Shown here in pieces: positions 59,565 through 64,000 of a stretch of DNA of 64,000 nt. The translations under genes and the position numbers were made by a program. The stretch comes from PALSA-600 sp963842335. GTDB lineage: Bacteria; Actinomycetota; Thermoleophilia; Gaiellales; Gaiellaceae. Below the pieces are notes generated by a model. It ran no database searches. It was not told the origin of the DNA and saw nothing but the letters and a program-made list of their open reading frames with translations. Position 1 is the first letter of the stretch. Each line of letters begins with the position of its first letter. The stretch spans positions 35,142 to 99,141 of the forward strand of contig CAWJGF010000022.1 in NCBI GenBank assembly GCA_963842335.1, given 5' to 3'.

Positions 59565-59570
59565 TATACT
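59565..59570 (+). promoter_or_regulatory. -10 box TATACT, shared by divergent genes
   Basis: TATACT ends 8 nt before GTG 59579 (plus strand). Read on the minus strand CAGTAT ends 6 nt before GTG 59559, so two leaderless promoters overlap. Confidence 0.55.
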
Positions 59571-59578
59571 GCCCAACC

Positions 59579-59974
59579 GTGGCACACAAGATCAGAGTGG
59601 TGATCGCAAAGCCGGGCCTCGACGGTCATGACCGGGGCGCGAAGATCATCGCCCGGGCGCTTCGTGACGCCGGCATGGAGGTCATCTACACGGGCCTGCA
59701 TCAGACACCCGAGCAGATCGTCGAGACTGCGATTCAGGAGGACGCCGACGCGGTCGGCATCTCGATCCTGTCCGGCGCGCACATGACGCTCGTCCCTCGG
59801 ATTCTCGCGCTGCTCCGCGAGCAGGGAGCCGAGGATCTGCTGGTCGTCGTCGGCGGGACGATCCCGAACGACGACGTGATCGAGTTGAAGCAGCAAGGCG
59901 TCGCGGCGGTCTTCACACCCGGCGCGCCGACGAGCGAGATCGTCGAGTTCCTGCAGTCGCGCGTCGCCGCGTAG
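59579..59974 (+). CDS. Acyl-CoA mutase small chain (B12-binding domain)
   Basis: 131 residues. KPGLDGHDRGAKIIARALRDAG contains DxHxxG, whose His coordinates cobalt; SILSGAHMTLVP and VVVGGTIPNDD are the other two cobalamin motifs. It is a stand-alone C-terminal domain that completes the large chain at 55755 into an active mutase. GTG start, leaderless promoter. Confidence 0.95.
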   Translation: MAHKIRVVIAKPGLDGHDRGAKIIARALRDAGMEVIYTGLHQTPEQIVETAIQEDADAVGISILSGAHMTLVPRILALLREQGAEDLLVVVGGTIPNDDVIELKQQGVAAVFTPGAPTSEIVEFLQSRVAA

Positions 59975-59983
59975 CTTTCTCAC

Positions 59984-60805
59984 TCAGCGCGGTTGCGCGC
60001 GGTCGACCCAGAGTGCGCCTGGCGCGCCCGACAACGCCGCGATCGTGCCCTGGGCCGGCATCGTCCACGCCACGATCTTCTCCCCTGGAGTGAACGTCCA
60101 CGCCCCGGCGTCTGTGGTGGGCAACGTCAGCAGCAGCATCCGGTTCAACTTCGACTGCTTCAGATGCGACGGCCACGCGGCGAGCGACGCGACGTTCATC
60201 GTCAACTGCGTCGCATCGGCGGACACGACGGTGCCGGTGAGCTTCAGCGTGAACCCCGTACCCTCAGGCGGTGCGGCGACAAGGAGATGCGCCGCCTTCT
60301 TCAGATACGGGAACGGGTCGACCGCCTTGCCGCCGTGCGGATGGACCTCGAAGTGCAGGTGAGGATGGATCCCGTTCGCATCGCCGGAGTCGCCGACGTA
60401 GCCGATGGTCTCACCGCTCTCGACCTGAGCTCCGTCCGGGACGGCGTACGACACACCCTGAACGCACTTTCCTTTGTTGTCGTTTCCCGTCGTCAAGTCG
60501 TTGTTGAGGTGGATGTACTCGTACATCGTTCCACTCTCACCCTTCAGATAGAGCATGCAGCCGGCGCTCGCCGACGTCGTCCAGTACTCGATCGTTCCGC
60601 TCTCGACTGCAATCGCCGGCGCACGCTTGTCCGCGAGGAGGTCATTGCCCTGATGCGGTCCGCCCGCACGTGCCTGTCCGAAGTCGTCCGTGTAGTTCAC
60701 GGCGCCGACGACCGGGAAGAGCAGTTTCGGTACGCCCGTCGCAGCAGTCGACGCGCTCGCGCACCCGAGTGCGACCACGGCGAGAATAGGCATCAGGCGC
60801 CGCAC
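59984..60805 (-). CDS. Secreted M23 family metallopeptidase
   Basis: 273 residues. Signal peptide RRLMPILAVVALGCASASTA; M23 zinc ligands in GPHQGNDLLADK (HxxxD) and HPHLHFEVHPHG (HxH). A C-terminal ~80-residue beta domain follows (VVSADATQLTMNVASL..). Likely cleaves peptidoglycan cross-links, though its catalytic VGDSGDANGIHPH is typical of lysostaphin-like enzymes of wide specificity. GTG 60805 chosen: it gives the Arg pair before the hydrophobic core and lies 6 nt after TACGGT, a leaderless -10. Confidence 0.88.
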   Translation of the reverse strand: MRRLMPILAVVALGCASASTAATGVPKLLFPVVGAVNYTDDFGQARAGGPHQGNDLLADKRAPAIAVESGTIEYWTTSASAGCMLYLKGESGTMYEYIHLNNDLTTGNDNKGKCVQGVSYAVPDGAQVESGETIGYVGDSGDANGIHPHLHFEVHPHGGKAVDPFPYLKKAAHLLVAAPPEGTGFTLKLTGTVVSADATQLTMNVASLAAWPSHLKQSKLNRMLLLTLPTTDAGAWTFTPGEKIVAWTMPAQGTIAALSGAPGALWVDRAQPR

Positions 60806-60811
60806 CTCGGT

Positions 60812-60817
60812 ACCGTA
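60812..60817 (-). promoter_or_regulatory. -10 box TACGGT of a leaderless gene
   Basis: On the minus strand TACGGT ends 6 nt before GTG 60805 of the M23 peptidase. Confidence 0.4.
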
Positions 60818-60855
60818 GCCGCGCCTTCGGCCGATGCCAACTCGAGCGTCGTGGA

Positions 60856-60861
60856 TAGAGT
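60856..60861 (+). promoter_or_regulatory. -10 box TAGAGT before etfB
   Basis: TAGAGT ends 9 nt before the etfB ATG; no Shine-Dalgarno. Confidence 0.4.
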
Positions 60862-60870
60862 CACGCCCGC

Positions 60871-61632
60871 ATGAAGATCGCCGTTTGCGTGAAAGCTGTG
60901 CCCGATGCGGCCGGAGGCCGGCGCATCGATCCCTCGACGAAGCGGCTCGAGCGCTCTGGCGAGCTGACGATCTCGGATTTCGACACCTACGCCGTCGAGG
61001 AAGGGCTGAAGCTGAAGGAGGCGACCGGCGAGGGTGAAGTCGTGGTTGTGTCGATGGGGCCGGAGCGCGCAATGGATGCCTTGCGCAAGGCGCTCGCGAT
61101 GGGTGCCGACCGCGCGGTGCTCGTGACCGACGAGTCGCTCGCCGGTTCCGATCTGCTCGGCACCGCGAAGGCGCTCGCAGGTGCGCTGGCCAGGGAGAAC
61201 GCGGAGATCGTGATTTTCGGCCAGCAGTCGGCGGACGGCGGCGGGGCATGCCTCTGGTCAGCGGTGGCCGAGCATCTGCGCCGCCCCGTGATCTCGCAGG
61301 TGAGCGAGCTCTCCCTCGACGGCTCGGCGCTGACGGGCAAGCGCCAGACGGAGTTCGGGTACGACACGATTCGCGCGCCGCTGCCGGCCGTGATCGCGGT
61401 CTCCGACGCGATCAACACGCCGCGCTACCCGTCGCTCAAGGGGATCATGGGAGCGAAGAAGAAGCCGCAGGACTCGCTGTCGGCGACCGACGTCGGCGGC
61501 GCCGCGGAGTCCGGCACGACCGTGCAGGGGCTGAACGCTCCGCCGCCGCGCGGCGACGCGCGCAAGATCGAAGACGACGGCAGCGCGGCCGAGCAGATCG
61601 TCGAATTCCTCTCCGAAAAGCGGCTCCTCTGA
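60871..61632 (+). CDS. etfB: Electron transfer flavoprotein beta subunit
   Basis: 253 residues. AVCVKAVPDAAGG at the start, YAVEEGLKLKEATGEGEVVVVSMGPERA, and the AMP-binding VIFGQQSADGGGACLWSAVAEHL are EtfB marks; RYPSLKGIMGAKKKP is the dehydrogenase recognition loop region. Forms a heterodimer with EtfA to carry electrons from acyl-CoA dehydrogenase. TGATG junction with etfA. Confidence 0.95.
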   Translation: MKIAVCVKAVPDAAGGRRIDPSTKRLERSGELTISDFDTYAVEEGLKLKEATGEGEVVVVSMGPERAMDALRKALAMGADRAVLVTDESLAGSDLLGTAKALAGALARENAEIVIFGQQSADGGGACLWSAVAEHLRRPVISQVSELSLDGSALTGKRQTEFGYDTIRAPLPAVIAVSDAINTPRYPSLKGIMGAKKKPQDSLSATDVGGAAESGTTVQGLNAPPPRGDARKIEDDGSAAEQIVEFLSEKRLL

Positions 61633-62585
61633 TGGCGAAGACACTCGTCTTCCTCGAGCATCACGAGGACGCGATTCAGAAAGGCTCGCTCGGCGTGCTC
61701 ACCAAGGCCGCGCAACTCGGCGGCGAGGTCTCTGGGATCCTCATCGGTTCGGGAGTGCGCGCGGTCGCCGCAAGCGCCGGCGAGTTCGGCGCGGCCACGG
61801 TCTGGGTCGCGGACGACGAGCGCCTCGCGGCGCCGCTGCCGCAGCCGCGCGTCGACGTGCTCGCGAAGCTCGTTCGCGACGAGGGGTACGACACCGTGCT
61901 GTTTGCACAGTCGGTGCTCGCCGCTGACCTTGCCGCCGCGCTCGCCGTGCGGCTGAACGCGGGACTGAACTGGGACCTCACGGACCTTGCTCCCGACGGA
62001 ACCGGCAAAAGGCCCGCGCTTGCCGATTCCGTGTACGTGGATGTCGGTTGGTCGAGCGCCGTGCGTCTTGCGATCTTCCGGTCGGGGACCTTCGATGCGA
62101 GCCCCACCGGCGGCGCTGCGGAGGTGAAGGATGCTGCGGTCGAGCTCGAGGATTTCTCGGCACAGGCCGAGATGGTCGAGCAGGCGCATGCGGAACAGCA
62201 AGGCCCGTCGATCGAGGACGCCGACGTCATCGTCGCCGGTGGCCGCGGCCTCGGAGAGCCCGAGAAGTTCGCGCTCGCAGAGGCGCTGGCGCAGGCGCTC
62301 GGCGGCGCTGTCGCAGCGACCCGTGCGGTCGTCGACGCCGGTTGGTATCCGTATTCGGCGCAGGTCGGTCAGACGGGCAAGACGGTGTCGCCGAAGCTCT
62401 ACGTCGCGCTCGGGATCTCGGGCGCGATCCAGCACAAGGTCGGCATGCAGGGGTCGAACGTGATCGTCGCGATCAACAAGGATGCCAATGCGCCGATCTT
62501 CGAGTTCGCAGACCTCGGCGTCGTCGGCGACCTCCACACGATCGTCCCGAAGCTCACCGAGCTCGTTCGCGCGCGTAAGGGCTAG
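61632..62585 (+). CDS. etfA: Electron transfer flavoprotein alpha subunit
   Basis: 317 residues. The FAD domain at the C-terminus has VIVAGGRGLGEPEKFALAEALAQALGG, AAVDAGWYPYSAQVGQTGKTVSPKLYVALGISGAIQH and VIVAINKDANAPIFEFADLGVVGD, all canonical. Its ATG overlaps the etfB stop by one base. Confidence 0.96.
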   Translation: MAKTLVFLEHHEDAIQKGSLGVLTKAAQLGGEVSGILIGSGVRAVAASAGEFGAATVWVADDERLAAPLPQPRVDVLAKLVRDEGYDTVLFAQSVLAADLAAALAVRLNAGLNWDLTDLAPDGTGKRPALADSVYVDVGWSSAVRLAIFRSGTFDASPTGGAAEVKDAAVELEDFSAQAEMVEQAHAEQQGPSIEDADVIVAGGRGLGEPEKFALAEALAQALGGAVAATRAVVDAGWYPYSAQVGQTGKTVSPKLYVALGISGAIQHKVGMQGSNVIVAINKDANAPIFEFADLGVVGDLHTIVPKLTELVRARKG

Positions 62586-62596
62586 CGGAGCTCCGT

Positions 62597-64000
62597 GTGA
62601 GCGTCCGTCCGTCCGAGTATCCGGCGCCGTGGGCGACGGCGGAGGCGATCGGAGCGCCGACCGACCCGGTCGACGAGCGCATCGACGTCGGCTTTCTGAT
62701 CGTCGGCGCCGGGCCGGCCGGCCTCGCTGCGGCGATCCGGCTCGGCCAGTTGGTCGAGGAGCAGCCCGAAACGGCCGAGCGCCTCGGCGAGGTGCCGGTG
62801 GCAGTGCTCGAGAAAGGGAAGGCGCCTGGCTCGCACCTCCTCTCGGGCGCCGTCGTCAACCCGCGTGGGCTGCAACGCCTGTTCAAAGACCGGAAACGGA
62901 TCGACGAGATGCCCTTCTACGGGCCGGTCGACGGCGAGTCGGTGCTCTTCATGACGAAGCGTCGCGCGGTCCGCATTCCGACGCCACCGACGATGGCCAA
63001 CCATCGCAACTACGTCGCGTCGCTCTCGCAGCTCGGCCGGTGGCTTGCGGATGAGGCCGAGTCGCTCGGCGCGACGATCCTCCCGGAGACGTCGGCCGAG
63101 CGGTTGCTCGTCGACGGCGGCCGCGTCGTCGGCGTCCGTACGGGAGACCGCGGGCGCGGACGGGCGGGCGAGGAGCTCGGCAACTTCGAGCCGGGCTCCG
63201 ACGTGACCGCTCGCGTGACGATCCTCTCCGAAGGGACGCAGGGGCACCTGACAGGTGCGGCGCTCGACCACTTCGGGCTGCGCAGCGAGAACCCGCAGGT
63301 GTGGGCTCTCGGCGTGAAGGAGGTCTGGAAGGTTGCCAAGCCGCTGCGCGAGGTCGTGCACACGATGGGTTGGCCACTGCGCGCCGGTCGAAAGTTTCGC
63401 GAGTTCGGTGGCTCGTTCGTCTACCCGATGGGCGAAGACATGGTCACGATCGGGATGGTGGTCGGGCTCGACTATCGCGATACGGAGTTGTCGGTGCACG
63501 ACGTGTTGCAGGAGCTGAAGACGCATCCTCGGATCCGGAAGATCCTGGAAGGGGGCGAGCGCGTTCAGTGGGGCGCGAAGACGATCCCCGAGGGCGGCTT
63601 CGTCGCGCTGCCGGAGCGCTTCCATGCGCCTGGGCTGCTCCTGACGGGTGACGGCGTCGGCCTGGTGAACGTGCCGGCTCTCAAGGGGATTCACTACGCG
63701 ATCGAGTCAGGGCGGCTCGCTGCCGAAGCTGCCTGGCGCACGCTCGAACGCGGCGCGTCGGCGCGGAGCGCGCTCGCGACGTACGACGAGTCGCTACGCG
63801 AGTCGTTCATCTGGAGCGACCTGAAGGAGGTGCGCAACATGCGCCAGGCGTTCGGCCGTGGCTTCTATCTCGGCGGCGCGATGGCCGGAGCGATGACCGC
63901 GACGAAGGGCAAGTTCCCGCCGGGTGACGCGGACACGGAGCTGGACGCGGAGCAGTCGCTCATCTCGACCGAGCGCGCCAAGTCGTATCCGGATGCCGAC
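62597..64000 (+). CDS. ETF:quinone oxidoreductase, 3' end outside window
   Basis: 468 residues are visible from GTG 62597, 11 nt after etfA. FAD site LIVGAGPAGLAAAIRL, SGAVVNPRGLQRLF, and the second FAD block PGLLLTGDGVGLVNVPALKGIHYAIESGRLAAEAA match ETF-QO/FixC. The 4Fe-4S Cys cluster would be beyond the window, so full ETF-QO versus FixC cannot be finally told, but the length and GWPL/WSDLKEVRNMRQAF segment favour ETF-QO. It passes electrons from EtfAB to the quinone pool at the membrane. Confidence 0.9.
   Translation, partial: MSVRPSEYPAPWATAEAIGAPTDPVDERIDVGFLIVGAGPAGLAAAIRLGQLVEEQPETAERLGEVPVAVLEKGKAPGSHLLSGAVVNPRGLQRLFKDRKRIDEMPFYGPVDGESVLFMTKRRAVRIPTPPTMANHRNYVASLSQLGRWLADEAESLGATILPETSAERLLVDGGRVVGVRTGDRGRGRAGEELGNFEPGSDVTARVTILSEGTQGHLTGAALDHFGLRSENPQVWALGVKEVWKVAKPLREVVHTMGWPLRAGRKFREFGGSFVYPMGEDMVTIGMVVGLDYRDTELSVHDVLQELKTHPRIRKILEGGERVQWGAKTIPEGGFVALPERFHAPGLLLTGDGVGLVNVPALKGIHYAIESGRLAAEAAWRTLERGASARSALATYDESLRESFIWSDLKEVRNMRQAFGRGFYLGGAMAGAMTATKGKFPPGDADTELDAEQSLISTERAKSYPDAD

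Noticed and set aside
59975..60000. GCGC-GGTT-GCGC hairpin between the B12 chain and the M23 gene
   Set aside because: Only a 4-bp core stem; not enough to call a terminator.

Overview
The window is a contiguous, very GC-rich, densely coded bacterial chromosome segment with about 73 protein genes. I see no rRNA, tRNA, CRISPR array, phage or insertion sequence. GC-rich codon use, frequent GTG starts, 4-nt ATGA/GTGA stop-start overlaps, many apparently leaderless promoters, a GC-only set of terminators and the gene content (SenX3/RegX3-like two-component genes, Pst with 11-nt PHO-box repeats, CYTH-CHAD, PduO plus a split acyl-CoA mutase, MoxR/DUF58/VWA) point to an actinobacterium. A deep lineage such as Thermoleophilia (Gaiellales/Solirubrobacterales) fits best; that placement is inference.

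Layout. 0-12 kb: end of a molybdate-type ABC ATPase, a secreted PepSY-like protein, a large LuxR-type ATPase regulator, a SAM methyltransferase, an alpha/beta-hydrolase-glycosyltransferase fusion, a GNAT, a tiny Lys-rich protein, a ferritin-like diiron protein, a GFA protein, a dienelactone hydrolase and glycerol kinase. 12.2-16.8 kb: a tightly coupled moxR-DUF58-VWA-(secreted unknown)-VWA operon. 17-20.6 kb: msrA, a GNAT, a direct-repeat pair, small unknown proteins and a phospholipase C-type phosphoesterase. 20.7-26.7 kb (minus strand): an MFS pump, a complete glycine-betaine/osmoprotectant ABC transporter and a disulfide reductase-like flavoprotein. 26.7-27.9 kb: a cupin and a marR gene with two operator palindromes facing a 36-residue micro-ORF.

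27.9-35.5 kb (minus strand) is a tryptophan operon: a leader peptide with W-T-W codons and a T-tailed attenuator, then trpE, trpG, trpD, a trpC-trpF fusion, trpB, a GNAT, trpA and a sarcosine/N-methyltryptophan oxidase-like gene. 35.6-41.2 kb holds an M42 aminopeptidase, thiolase, Nudix, a polyphosphate-glucokinase-like ROK protein, 3-hydroxyacyl-CoA dehydrogenase and an ATP-grasp protein.

41.4-53.3 kb is a phosphate/polyphosphate island: CYTH-CHAD, ppx, ppk1, uppP, phoU-pstB divergent from pstC-pstA, pstS, and a divergent histidine kinase/response regulator pair, with PHO-box-like repeats in front of both pst transcription units. 53.3-64 kb is acyl-CoA catabolism: acyl-CoA dehydrogenase, cob(I)alamin adenosyltransferase, methylmalonyl-CoA-type mutase large chain, its separate B12-binding chain, etfB-etfA and ETF:quinone oxidoreductase, interspersed with a tandem pair of unknown membrane-anchored paralogues, an MBL hydrolase and an M23 peptidase. 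Electrons from the acyl-CoA dehydrogenase can pass via EtfAB and ETF-QO to the quinone pool, while PduO would supply adenosylcobalamin to the mutase.
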